NCBI RefSeq assembly: GCF_000155635.1
Contig: NZ_DS990556.1
Coordinates: 554,780 to 610,075 of the forward strand
DNA length: 55,296 nucleotides
Direction of reading: 5' to 3'
From: Cyanobium sp. PCC 7001
GTDB taxonomy: Bacteria; Cyanobacteriota; Cyanobacteriia; PCC-6307; Cyanobiaceae
A program made the position numbers and the translations under genes. The notes below the pieces were generated by a model that ran no database searches, had not been told where the DNA came from, and was given only the letters and a program-made list of their open reading frames with translations. Positions 9,422 to 18,554 of the stretch are shown piece after piece (position 1 is the stretch's first letter; each line of letters begins with the position of its first letter).

Positions 9422-10105
9422 ATGAGCACCAAGTCCCTGGTGGTGTCACCGTCGATTCTCTCGGCCGATTTCTCCCGGCTCGGGGATGACGTGCGGGCGG
9501 TCGATGCCGCTGGTGCCGACTGGATCCACGTGGATGTGATGGATGGCCGCTTCGTGCCCAACATCACGATCGGTCCCCTGATCGTGCAGGCCCTGCGCCC
9601 GGTCACGACCAAGCCGCTCGACGTTCACCTGATGATCGTGGAGCCCGAGAAGTACGTGGCCGACTTTGCCAAGGCCGGCGCCGACATCATCTCGGTGCAG
9701 GTCGAGGCATGCCCCCACCTGCACCGCAACCTCGCCCAGATCAAGGACCTCGGCAAGATGGCCGGCGCAGTGCTCAACCCCAGCACCCCGATCGACACGC
9801 TGGAGTACTGCCTCGAGCTCTGCGACCTGGTGCTGGTCATGAGCGTGAACCCCGGCTTCGGCGGCCAGAGCTTCATCGAGAGCCAGGTGGACAAGATTCG
9901 TGATCTGCGCCGCATGTGCGACGCCAAGGGGCTCGACCCCTGGATCGAGGTGGACGGTGGCATCAAGGCGGAGAACGCATGGAAGGTGATCGAAGCCGGC
10001 GCCAACGCGATTGTGAGCGGCTCCGGGGTGTTCAACCAGCCCAGCTACGCCGAGGCCATCACCGGCATCCGCCAGAGCCGCCGTCCTGCCCCCGTGGCGG
10101 TCTGA
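9422..10105 (+). CDS. rpe: Ribulose-phosphate 3-epimerase
   Basis: It interconverts ribulose 5-phosphate and xylulose 5-phosphate in the Calvin and pentose phosphate cycles. I start it at ATG 9422, giving 227 residues beginning [21 protein letters not shown]; the frame is open further upstream but that part is not protein-like and contains the promoter. TIM-barrel motifs are present: [13 protein letters not shown] (metal His and Asp), [20 protein letters not shown] (second metal region and phosphate loop) and [10 protein letters not shown]. It converges on ccsA across a strong hairpin. Identity is secure. Confidence 0.97.
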   Translation: MSTKSLVVSPSILSADFSRLGDDVRAVDAAGADWIHVDVMDGRFVPNITIGPLIVQALRPVTTKPLDVHLMIVEPEKYVADFAKAGADIISVQVEACPHLHRNLAQIKDLGKMAGAVLNPSTPIDTLEYCLELCDLVLVMSVNPGFGGQSFIESQVDKIRDLRRMCDAKGLDPWIEVDGGIKAENAWKVIEAGANAIVSGSGVFNQPSYAEAITGIRQSRRPAPVAV

Positions 10106-10125
10106 AGGGGTCCGCCAGGCTCCCG

Positions 10126-10162
10126 GCGGCAGGCTCCCACCGATCAGCTGGGAGCCTGCCGC
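10126..10162. terminator. Bidirectional terminator hairpin between rpe and ccsA
   Basis: A perfect 14-bp inverted repeat, GCGGCAGGCTCCCA and its complement, flanks a 9-base loop in the gap between the converging rpe and ccsA genes. There is no T-run on either side. Position and stem strength make it the likely transcription end for both genes. Confidence 0.7.
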
Positions 10163-10184
10163 ATGCATTCAGACTGCTGGAGCC

Positions 10185-11135
10185 TCAGCTCTCGAAGAAC
10201 CAGCCATAGCTGTGCAGACCGATGCCCAGCAGGTTCACGCCGATGTAGCAGACGACGATCACCACCAGACCCAGGGAGGCCACCACCGCCGGTCGGCGCC
10301 CCTGCCATCCCCGGATCAGGCGGGTGTGCAGATAGGCCGCATACACCAGCCAGCAGATCAGCGCCCAGGTTTCCTTGGGATCCCAGCTCCACCAGCTGCC
10401 CCAGGCCTCATTGGCCCACACCGCCCCGCTCACCAGCCCCACCGACAGCAGCAGGAATCCCACCGTGATCGTGCGGTAACTGAGCGAGTCGAGCTGTTCC
10501 GCCATCGAGAGGGCGCCACTGGTGAGCTTGAGTGGAGCTGCCATCGCCCCGGGCCCCTCGGTGGCCAACTGGGCCTGGCGGAAGCCGCCGCTGCCGATGG
10601 AACTGCTGCGCAGTTCCAGAGCCTTGCCGCGGTCGGTGAACAGCACCGCCACCGACAGCAGGGATCCCACCAGCAGGGCGGCGTAGCTGAGCATGATCAC
10701 GCTCACGTGCATCACCAGCCAGCTGGAGCGCAGGGCCGGCACCAGCGGGGAGGCCTCCTGGAGACGATCCGGCAGGGCAAAGCTGGCGAAGGCCACGCAG
10801 CCCAGGGCCATCGGGGTGGCGGCAGCGGGCACCAGCGGAGACGGCCAGGAGCGCTCCACCAGCAGCTGGGTGAGGGTGCAGCCCCAGGCCAGGAAGCAGA
10901 GCGACTCGTAGAGGTTGCTGATCGGGAAGTGACCGGAATCGATCCAGCGCAGCACGAGCTGGGCGGTGAGGCAGAGATTGGCGCTGGCCACCAGCAGCCG
11001 CACCACCGAGCTGGTGCCGCCGCCGCTCAGGGCCCAGAACGCCAGGGGCAGCACGAGCAGCAACAGGGCGAAGGCTGCCAGGCCGAGGCCCAGAACCGGA
11101 TCGTGGAGCAGATCGGGCAAGGTTTCAACGCACAA
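10185..11135 (-). CDS. ccsA: Cytochrome c biogenesis protein CcsA (heme delivery/ligation, system II)
   Basis: CcsA, with Ccs1 (not in this window), moves heme across the thylakoid membrane and attaches it to apocytochromes such as cytochrome f. The 316-residue protein is strongly hydrophobic with about eight membrane segments. The diagnostic Trp-rich motif is [15 protein letters not shown] near residue 255, and candidate heme-ligand His residues are in [19 protein letters not shown] and LHTRL. The start is TTG (codon at 11135); a slightly later TTG is possible. It lies 36 bases after the lptF/G permease on the same strand, so it may ride on that transcript. Identity is clear. Confidence 0.94.
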   Translation of the reverse strand: MCVETLPDLLHDPVLGLGLAAFALLLLVLPLAFWALSGGGTSSVVRLLVASANLCLTAQLVLRWIDSGHFPISNLYESLCFLAWGCTLTQLLVERSWPSPLVPAAATPMALGCVAFASFALPDRLQEASPLVPALRSSWLVMHVSVIMLSYAALLVGSLLSVAVLFTDRGKALELRSSSIGSGGFRQAQLATEGPGAMAAPLKLTSGALSMAEQLDSLSYRTITVGFLLLSVGLVSGAVWANEAWGSWWSWDPKETWALICWLVYAAYLHTRLIRGWQGRRPAVVASLGLVVIVVCYIGVNLLGIGLHSYGWFFES

Positions 11136-11171
11136 CCAGTGGCCAGTCTGGCGGGTCGCCGGCAGGGGCGC

Positions 11172-12358
11172 TCAGCGGCTGGCCTGCCGCACCAGCACCA
11201 GGCCGGTTCCCAGGCCGATCAGCACCGGCATCCATGCCGACAGCAGCGGGGTGAGGGTGCCCTTGACCCCCAGGGAACTGAAGCTGAAGGCCACCAGGTA
11301 ATAGCCGAAGATCAGCAGCACGGTGAGGCCGAAGCCCTGGCTGCGGCTGCGGCGGGAGTGCGGACGGGCCCCCAAGCTGCTGCCGATCAGGCCGAACACC
11401 AGGCAGACCGCCGGGAAGGAGAACTTCTCCTGGATGCGCACCCGCAGCTTGCGGGCGGCCCGCAGGTCGCCCGATTCCCGCAGGAGCCGTTCGGCGGTGC
11501 GGGCCTGGCCGATGCTCATCTCATTGGCGTCCTTCGGCAGTTTGGCCACCTTCAGCGGCTGGTTGCCAAGCGGATAGAGGTAGCGATCGAACCGGGCCGA
11601 GGTGATGGCCTCCGAGCCACTACTGCCGATGCCCACCACCTGGCCATCCAGAAATTCCCACTGGGCGTCCCTGGAGCTCCAGCGGGCCCGATCGGCCGTG
11701 AGCATCACCCGGTGGGCCGAGCGGCTCAGGTCCAGCAGGGTCACGTCCTCCATCACGCCCTTGTTGAAGCGCTGGGCGTAGAAGATGTGGGTCAGACCCC
11801 GTTCGGTGCTCCCATCGGGCAGCTCCACCCGGCCGTATTTGGAGTACACCACGTTGTCCCTCTGCTCGCCGGCCACGGCACGGCCGATGGCGCGGCTGAG
11901 GGTCGCTTCGGCCTGGCTGAGGGTGCTCGGCACGACCGCTTCGTTGAAGCCGAAGGTGAGCATGGTCATCGCCACGGCCAGCACCACGGCGGGCACCAGC
12001 ATGCGCCAGGTGGGCACGCCCACGCTGCGCAGGGCCGTGAGCTCACTGTTGCCCGAGAGCTTGCTGTAGGTGAGCAGGGTGGCCATCAGGGTGGCCATCG
12101 GGAAGGAGAGCACCAGGAAGGAGGGCAACTCCAGAAGCAGCACCTGAAGCGCCACATCGAGCGGCAGCCCCGACTCCGCCACCCGCCGCACCAGCTCGAA
12201 CACGGCGCCCACCGAGAGGGACACGGCCGTGAAGGCCGCCACCCCGAACACCAGGGGACCGATCAGCTCCCCCAGCATCCAGCGGTCCAGCAGCGGCAGG
12301 CGGCGCCACGACCCCAGCAGCCCTGACGGCAAGACGATCCTCCGTGGGTTGAGCGTGG

Positions 12359-12362
<4 letters not shown>
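11172..12362 (-). CDS. LptF/LptG family LPS export permease (YjgP/YjgQ)
   Basis: This is a permease of the Lpt machine that extracts lipopolysaccharide from the inner membrane toward the outer membrane. The 396 residues show the family layout: membrane helices near the N-terminus (LDRWMLGELIGPLVFGVAAF, then a pair around residues 65-130), a large periplasmic domain (about 140-300), and three C-terminal helices. Cyanobacteria commonly have a single LptF/G-like gene. It starts at ATG 12362 overlapping the lptB stop (ATGA), and lptB overlaps lptA, giving an lptA-lptB-lptF/G operon. I cannot decide between LptF and LptG from sequence alone. Confidence 0.93.
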
Positions 12363-13083
<721 letters not shown>

Positions 13084-13087
<4 letters not shown>

Positions 13088-13605
13088 GGCTGGGTCGAGG
13101 GCACGGGGGGCTGGATGGCCCTGAACCGGTAGAGGGTCAGCACCTGCTGGCCCGGCGCTGGCTCGGCCACGAGGCGCTCTCCCTCCACCAGGTACACCAG
13201 CCGCTCCGCCCGGATGCTGTTGCCCTCATCCTGCACCACATCCACATCGCCGCTGAGCACCACACGGCCTTCGCGGCTGAAGTACTGGGCCTGCCGCGCG
13301 GTGGCCACCACGCCCTGGTCGGCGTAGACAATGCGCACGTTGCCACTGGCCGTGAGGATGCCTGTGGCGTTGTCGGCCTTCTGGAGATCGGATTCGATCG
13401 TCACGACGCCGGTGACGGCAGCTCTGGCCGGCGAGGGGGCTGGAGCCGATCCTGCGGCCGTCGTCGAATCAGGAGCCCCCTGGGCGGTGGCCGTCAGGCT
13501 GACGAGGCCGCCGAGGCACAGGCCCAGCAGGGTGCTGGCGACGCGGGGAGCAGGCAGGGCCAAGAAGCGGTGCCAGTGATGCTGAGGCCACAATCTACAG
13601 AGCAT
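13084..13605 (-). CDS. lptA: LptA/OstA-like periplasmic LPS transport protein
   Basis: It is a periplasmic bridge protein for LPS transport. The 173 residues begin with a signal-like segment (residues 22-42, STLLGLCLGGLVSLTATAQG), a Pro/Ala-rich linker, then an OstA-type beta repeat: VTIESDLQKADNATGILTASG, VRIVYADQGVVATARQA, GRVVLSGDVDVVQDEGNSIRA. This jellyroll pattern is typical of the family. Only one OstA domain is visible. It overlaps lptB by 4 bases and the DUF309 gene by 11 bases. LptA versus LptC cannot be fully separated by eye; the repeat wording favours LptA. Confidence 0.88.
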
Positions 13606-13999
13606 GGCCCTGGGCCCGGTTCAGCCGGGGGGGGTCGAGAACAGGAGCATCCGCCGCGTTCTGCAGGGCCTGCAGCCACGCGGCCGCATGGCCTCTGAGC
13701 TGCTCCAGATCGAGCCCCAGGGCCTGATCGCCACAGCTGCGCAGCCTGCCCAGGCCTTCTCCTGTGAGGATGGTGGCACCGCGGCGGTTGCCGCGCTCCA
13801 GGTGCAACTGACCGACGGCGATCTGCAGGATTCCCTGCAGCACCGGGCGAAGCGGCCCCGCCGTTTCGTGCCAGAGCTCCTCGAATCCGTCATGGCAGGC
13901 GTACCAGTCGCCCGCGTTGAAGCGGGCGATGGCCTCGGCCAGCCGAGGGTCCCGGATCAGGCTGGCTTCCTCGTGGTCAGGGGGAGGCAGGGCCGCCAA
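13595..13999 (-). CDS. DUF309 domain protein
   Basis: This is a small all-helical cytoplasmic protein of the DUF309 family, whose biochemical function is unknown. The key motif is FNAGDWYACHDGFEELWHE (residues 28-46), followed by PVLQGILQIAVGQLHLERGN, both characteristic of the family. The 134 residues fit. The start is TTG, placed directly after the typA stop codon (TGA-TTG), so translation may be coupled to typA. Its end overlaps the lptA start by 11 bases, making a possible typA-DUF309-lptABF-ccsA run on one strand. Confidence 0.9.
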   Translation of the reverse strand: MAALPPPDHEEASLIRDPRLAEAIARFNAGDWYACHDGFEELWHETAGPLRPVLQGILQIAVGQLHLERGNRRGATILTGEGLGRLRSCGDQALGLDLEQLRGHAAAWLQALQNAADAPVLDPPRLNRAQGHAL

Positions 14000-15808
14000 T
14001 CAGCGCTTGGCCGCCTTCTTCGAGGGCAGCTTGCGCAGCCGGATCGATTCGGGGGTGACCTCGAGCATCTCGTCTGGACCGATGTACTCCAGAGCCCGCT
14101 CGAGGGTCATCTGCACCGGGGCCTGGAGAGTGTCGAGCTCTTCGGCGCCGGCGGAACGCATGTTGGTGAGCTGCTTGGCCTTGCAGACGTTGATCTCCAG
14201 GTCCTGGGGCCTGTTGTTCTCTCCGATGATCATGCCCTTGTACACCTTGGTGCCGGGTGTGATGAAGAACTGGCCCCGATCTTCGGCGTTCTTGAGGGCG
14301 TAGAAGGTGGCCGTTCCCTCCTCGAAGGCAATCAGCACGCCGTTGCGGCGCGCATCGAAATCCCCTTGCATCGGCCGGTAATCCAGGAAGGAGTGGCTCA
14401 TGATGCCTTCCCCACGGGTGGCACGGATGAACTCGCCGCGGAAGCCGATCAGCCCGCGGGAAGGCACCACGAATTCCAGCTGGGTGCGGCCGTCGTTGGT
14501 GTTCTCCATGTTCTGCATCTCCGCCTTGCGGATTCCCAGCTTCTCGATGCAGGCTCCCACCGCAGCCTCGGGCACATCGAGCACAAGGGTTTCGTAGGGC
14601 TCGTTGGGGGTGCCATCGATGGTGCGGAAGATCACCTGGGGTTGGCTCACCTGAAACTCGTAGCCCTCACGCCGCATCGTCTCGATCAGGATGCCGAGGT
14701 GCAGTTCGCCGCGTCCGCTCACGGACCAGCGATCGGGCGAATCGGTGTCCTCCACCCGCAGGGCCACGTTGGTGAGCAGTTCCTTCTGCAGACGATCGCG
14801 GATCTGGCGGCTGGTGACGAATTTGCCCTCCTTGCCGGCGAAGGGGGAATCGTTGACCACGAAGGTCATCTGCAGGGTGGGCTCGTCCACCTTGATCAGG
14901 GGGAGTGCCTCCGGGTTGTCCGGGCAGGCGATGGTCTCGCCGATGTTCACCTCGTCGAAACCGGCCACGGCCACCAGGTCACCGGCGCTGGCCTGCTCGA
15001 TCTCCACCCGCTGCAGGCCCTGGAAGCCGAGCAACTTGCTGATGCGGCCACGCTTGACGCTGCCGTCATCGCGCAGGAGAGCGGCGGGCTGGCCAGCCTT
15101 GATGGTGCCGTTGTGGATCCGGCCGATCATGATCCGGCCGAGAAAGTCGCTGTAGTCGAGGGTGGTGACCTGCAGCTGCAGGGGCTTGTTGGGATCGCCC
15201 ACCGGCGGCGGCACATGCCGGAGGATGGCATCGAAGAGCGGCCGCATCGTGTCGCTCTCGGTCTTCATGTCCGGCTTGGCGTAGCCGCCCATGCCGCTGC
15301 CGAACAGATACGGGAAATCGCACTGGTCGTCGTCGGCGCCGAGTTCCAGGAACAGATCCAGCACCTTGTCCACGGCAATCTCGGGATCCACGCGGGCCCG
15401 GTCGATCTTGTTCACGAAGACGATAGGCCGCAGGCCTTTTTCAAGGGCCTTCTTGAGCACAAAGCGCGTCTGCGGCATCGGGCCCTCGTTGGCATCCACG
15501 ATCAGCAGGCAGCCATCGACCATGCCCAGCACCCGCTCCACCTCGCCACCGAAATCGGCGTGGCCGGGGGTGTCCACGATGTTGATGCGGATGCCGTCGT
15601 AATCGACCGCCGTATTCTTGCTGAGAATGGTGATGCCGCGCTCGCGCTCCAGGTCGTTGGAGTCCATCACGCAGGTGGGAACCGCCTCGTTGTCGCGGAA
15701 GATGCCTGACTGAGCGAGCAGCGCGTCGACGAGGGTGGTTTTTCCGTGGTCGACGTGGGCAATGATCGCAATGTTGCGAATCGGCGTGCCTGGATGTGCG
15801 CCGCTCAT
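14000..15808 (-). CDS. typA: Ribosome-associated translational GTPase TypA/BipA
   Basis: It is a translation-factor-like GTPase that binds the ribosome and matters under stress and low temperature. The 602 residues have the expected layout: G1 [17 protein letters not shown] (from about residue 14), G3 [18 protein letters not shown]4 NKIDRA, an EF-Tu-like domain 2, an EF-G domain V-like part (around [15 protein letters not shown]) and the TypA-specific C-terminal domain with [11 protein letters not shown] minus-strand TAGGAT -10 box lies at 15850-15855, about 42 bases ahead of the ATG. DUF309 follows with no gap. Confidence 0.97.
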   Translation of the reverse strand: MSGAHPGTPIRNIAIIAHVDHGKTTLVDALLAQSGIFRDNEAVPTCVMDSNDLERERGITILSKNTAVDYDGIRINIVDTPGHADFGGEVERVLGMVDGCLLIVDANEGPMPQTRFVLKKALEKGLRPIVFVNKIDRARVDPEIAVDKVLDLFLELGADDDQCDFPYLFGSGMGGYAKPDMKTESDTMRPLFDAILRHVPPPVGDPNKPLQLQVTTLDYSDFLGRIMIGRIHNGTIKAGQPAALLRDDGSVKRGRISKLLGFQGLQRVEIEQASAGDLVAVAGFDEVNIGETIACPDNPEALPLIKVDEPTLQMTFVVNDSPFAGKEGKFVTSRQIRDRLQKELLTNVALRVEDTDSPDRWSVSGRGELHLGILIETMRREGYEFQVSQPQVIFRTIDGTPNEPYETLVLDVPEAAVGACIEKLGIRKAEMQNMENTNDGRTQLEFVVPSRGLIGFRGEFIRATRGEGIMSHSFLDYRPMQGDFDARRNGVLIAFEEGTATFYALKNAEDRGQFFITPGTKVYKGMIIGENNRPQDLEINVCKAKQLTNMRSAGAEELDTLQAPVQMTLERALEYIGPDEMLEVTPESIRLRKLPSKKAAKR

Positions 15809-15849
15809 AGATTGAGATTTCCTACTTTTACGGTTGTAGCCAAGCGACC

Positions 15850-15855
15850 ATCCTA
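15850..15855 (-). promoter_or_regulatory. typA -10 box
   Basis: TAGGAT on the minus strand within GGGATAGGATGG lies 42 bases before the typA ATG. There is no confident -35. The rest of the gap to the VanY gene (15856-15988) holds no ORF or strong hairpin that I can see. Confidence 0.45.
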
Positions 15856-15988
15856 TCCCATCCTCTGAAACTCAAGCCTGACGAGCTCCCTTCCAAGGCC
15901 TGGTGTCGTAGCAGGGGGCATGGCCAGGCGCGGGCGGCTTCTCCCTTGAGCTCAGCCGTTTGACCGGCCTTTGGATGCGGCCCTTGGA

Positions 15989-16741
15989 TCAGCGACTGAG
16001 CTGCTGGGCCGGCTCGAACACCTGCAGGGCCTCCGCGGTTCCTTCAAAGCGCCAGTGCCACGGCTCGTAGCTCACCCCCTGAGGGTTGTCCCTGGGAAAG
16101 GAGAGGGTGAAGTGGTAGCGGGCGGCGTTCTGCTCCAGCCACCGAAAGGCCGGGGTCTCCTCGAAGCGGGGGGAGAGGTTGGTCTGGGGCAGCCGACCGT
16201 CGCCGAGATCGACGGCATAGCCGGTGCTGTGCTCGGAGAAGCCCGGTGGCGCGCTCACTTCGGCCCGTTCCCGGGCGTTCTGGTTCCGCTCCGCCTTCAC
16301 CCCGAAGAAGATGTCCTTCTGGAGTTCCTTCGAGCGGAAGGCGCTCAGCAGGCTCAGGCTCACGCCGTCGTCCTCCGCGGCCCGCAGCATGGACGTCAGG
16401 GCCGTGGCCGCATCCCGGTGCAGCTGCAGCCCGGGTTCCACGCTCACCAACAGCTCAGGATCGGCCTCCGGGTAAGGGAAATGGCCCAGCAGCCGTCCAT
16501 CCGGGCTCTGGCGGGCATCCAGCCCGGCCACGGGGCCCGGCGCCAGTTGGGGAGCCAGCCAGGTGCGCACCATGGGCAGCTGCAGGGCTCCGATCACCGC
16601 CACCAGCGCTCCCCCCACCACCAGCAGGATCCCGCGCAGCCCGTGGCCTTTCGGCACCGACGGCATGGGGCTGAGCCGCTCGGCCACCGGGATGTCGTCG
16701 GCCGGAAGCACCTGGCCCGTGCGCCTGGACTTCAGGACCAC
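15989..16741 (-). CDS. VanY-like D-alanyl-D-alanine carboxypeptidase
   Basis: It probably trims the terminal D-Ala of peptidoglycan stem peptides in the periplasm. The protein has one N-terminal membrane anchor (RGILLVVGGALVAVIGALQL) and then an M15B/VanY zinc peptidase domain: SLLSAFRSKELQKD (substrate Arg), the zinc motif SEHSTGYAVDL, and YEPWHWRFEG with the third zinc His and catalytic Glu. I choose GTG 16741 (250 residues) because the upstream part, open to 16846, is not protein-like and overlaps a promoter-like TATGGG; the longer start is possible. Together with the VanX-like protein at 23 kb it suggests active D-Ala-D-Ala turnover rather than vancomycin resistance. Confidence 0.9.
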   Translation of the reverse strand: MVLKSRRTGQVLPADDIPVAERLSPMPSVPKGHGLRGILLVVGGALVAVIGALQLPMVRTWLAPQLAPGPVAGLDARQSPDGRLLGHFPYPEADPELLVSVEPGLQLHRDAATALTSMLRAAEDDGVSLSLLSAFRSKELQKDIFFGVKAERNQNARERAEVSAPPGFSEHSTGYAVDLGDGRLPQTNLSPRFEETPAFRWLEQNAARYHFTLSFPRDNPQGVSYEPWHWRFEGTAEALQVFEPAQQLSR

Positions 16742-17092
16742 CTGCCGGCTCCGGCGGATGGAGCCCAGGGGTGGGCAAGCGGCAGCACAGCGAAGGGGTG
16801 ATCCGTCATGCCCTCCATCCCCCAGCCCCCGCTGCCACCCATACAAAACGCGGTGGATGTCACCAGCTGGGCGAACAGTGATGTGACGAGTTTGTTACAA
16901 GCCGGCATGGACTGTGGTGATGGAGGCAGCGGGGCGGCTCTGGGCCGGTGCAACGACCCCGGTTTCGCGGCTCTGGGAGGCCTTGAGTCGGCTGGTGACG
17001 ATCCTAGTTGCGAAGGCCGAATTCCACCCCGAAACGCCCGGCAACGGTGTTAGCTTCCGGGCCAGAACCTTTTCTGGCGGAGCGTTTTCCCG
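16742..17092. other. Divergent regulatory region between the VanY gene and chlP
   Basis: These 351 bases lie between two divergent genes. I see no credible gene; the short ORFs here have no protein-like content. It contains the chlP promoter motif (17048-17056), a TTTGTTACAAG stretch at about 16890, and on the minus strand a TTTTGTATGGG sequence near 16846 that could be the -10 box of the VanY gene. Confidence 0.5.
17048..17056 (+). promoter_or_regulatory. Extended -10 promoter element of chlP
   Basis: TGTTAGCTT followed by CCG lies 37 bases before the chlP ATG. The same TG-N-TAGCTT core appears upstream of apcF (46813-46821) and of the FkbM gene (50702-50710), so it is likely a real extended -10 element. 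Confidence 0.5.
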
Positions 17093-18520
17093 ATGTTGCG
17101 TGTCGCGGTGGTGGGCGGCGGCCCGAGTGGTTCCTGTGCCGCTGAGGTGCTCGCCAAGGCCGGCATCCAGACCTGGATCTTCGAGCGCAAGCTCGACAAC
17201 GCCAAGCCCTGCGGGGGTGCCATTCCCCTGTGCATGGTGTCTGAATTTGATCTGCCGGAAGAGATCATCGACCGCAAGGTGCGCAACATGCGGATGATCT
17301 CCCCTTCCAATCGGGAAGTGGATATCCACCTCGATGATCAGAATGAATACATCGGCATGTGCCGGCGCGAAATTCTTGACGCCTTCCTGCGCAACCGGGC
17401 GGCCGATCTCGGCGCCCATCTGATCAACGGACTCGTCACCAAGATCGACACCGGCAAGAACCGCCAGGGGCCCTACACCCTCACCTATTCGGACTACGGC
17501 TCCGGCGAGGCCACCGGGGAGACCAGAACCCTCGAGGTGGACCTGATCGTGGGCGCTGATGGCGCCAACAGCCGCGTGGCCAAGGCCATGGATGCAGGGG
17601 ACTACAACGTGGCGATCGCCTTCCAGGAGCGGATCAAGCTCCCGGCCAAGGAGATGAGCTACTACGAGGACCTGGCCGAGATGTATGTCGGCACCGATGT
17701 GTCCCCCGACTTCTACGCCTGGGTGTTCCCCAAGTACGACCATGTGGCCGTGGGCACCGGCACCATGCAGAACAACCAGGCCCTGATCAAGGGTCTGCAG
17801 GAGGGGATCCGCCTCAGGGCCCGCAAGAGGCTGGTGAACGGCGAAGTGATCAAGGTGGAGGCCCACCCGATTCCGGAACACCCCCGCCCCCGCCGGGTGG
17901 TGGGCCGCATGGCTCTGGTGGGGGATGCCGCCGGCTACGTGACCAAGAGCTCCGGCGAGGGCATCTACTTCGCCGCCAAGAGCGGGCGGATGTGCGCCGA
18001 GCAGATCGTGGCCGCCAGCCAGGCTGGCCAGAGCATTCCATCCGAGGCCGACCTCAAGGTCTACCTGCGCAAGTGGGACCGCCAGTACGGCGCCACCTAC
18101 AAAGTGCTGGAACTGCTTCAGAACATCTTCTACCGCAACGATGCGGCCCGCGAGGCGTTCGTGGAGATGTGCGATGACAAGGACGTGCAGCGGCTCACCT
18201 TCGACAGCTACCTGTACAAGCGGGTGGTGGCGATGAACCCCTGGCAGCAGCTCAAGCTCACGCTGCTCACCCTTGGGGCCGTGCTGCGGGGCAACGCCCT
18301 GGCACCCCAGGGTTACAAGCCTGTGGACAGCGCCGTACGGGACGACGATGAAGTCAACGCGATGCTGGCGGTGAGCACCATCAAAGGGGGCATCCGGGTT
18401 CGCGGCGACCAGTCGTCTCCAGCCCCTGTGGCAGCCCCGGCAACCACGGGGGCCACGGCTGAGGTCATCGCTGCCGAGGGGGAGGCGGCGGAGCGGGAAC
18501 CCGCTCTGGCCGCGAAGTGA
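17093..18520 (+). CDS. chlP: Geranylgeranyl reductase
   Basis: It reduces the geranylgeranyl chain to phytyl for chlorophyll and tocopherol, using NADPH and FAD at the membrane. The N-terminal FAD motif is VAVVGGGPSGSCAAEVLAKAG, followed by CGGAIPLCMV (about residue 40), the mid-protein DLIVGADGANSRVAK, and the second FAD block LVGDAAGYVTKSSGEGIYFA. The conserved part ends near residue 430. A 45-residue Ala/Pro/Glu-rich tail follows, so the protein (475 residues) is longer than the roughly 410-residue core seen in many cyanobacteria. ATG start with GGAG about 10 bases upstream. It converges on glyS. Confidence 0.96.
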   Translation: MLRVAVVGGGPSGSCAAEVLAKAGIQTWIFERKLDNAKPCGGAIPLCMVSEFDLPEEIIDRKVRNMRMISPSNREVDIHLDDQNEYIGMCRREILDAFLRNRAADLGAHLINGLVTKIDTGKNRQGPYTLTYSDYGSGEATGETRTLEVDLIVGADGANSRVAKAMDAGDYNVAIAFQERIKLPAKEMSYYEDLAEMYVGTDVSPDFYAWVFPKYDHVAVGTGTMQNNQALIKGLQEGIRLRARKRLVNGEVIKVEAHPIPEHPRPRRVVGRMALVGDAAGYVTKSSGEGIYFAAKSGRMCAEQIVAASQAGQSIPSEADLKVYLRKWDRQYGATYKVLELLQNIFYRNDAAREAFVEMCDDKDVQRLTFDSYLYKRVVAMNPWQQLKLTLLTLGAVLRGNALAPQGYKPVDSAVRDDDEVNAMLAVSTIKGGIRVRGDQSSPAPVAAPATTGATAEVIAAEGEAAEREPALAAK

Positions 18521-18526
18521 GACGCC

Positions 18527-18545
18527 GGGGCCCTGACCAGGCCCC
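18527..18545. terminator. Possible bidirectional terminator between chlP and glyS
   Basis: GGGGCC and GGCCCC form a 6-bp stem with a 7-base loop in the 34-base gap between the convergent chlP and glyS stops. There is no U-run; the call rests on position. Confidence 0.4.
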
Positions 18546-18554
18546 TGCCGCCGA

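Noticed and set aside
16808-17053. 81-codon plus-strand ORF between the VanY gene and chlP
   Set aside because: Its translation is not protein-like, and it covers the region where the divergent promoters should lie.
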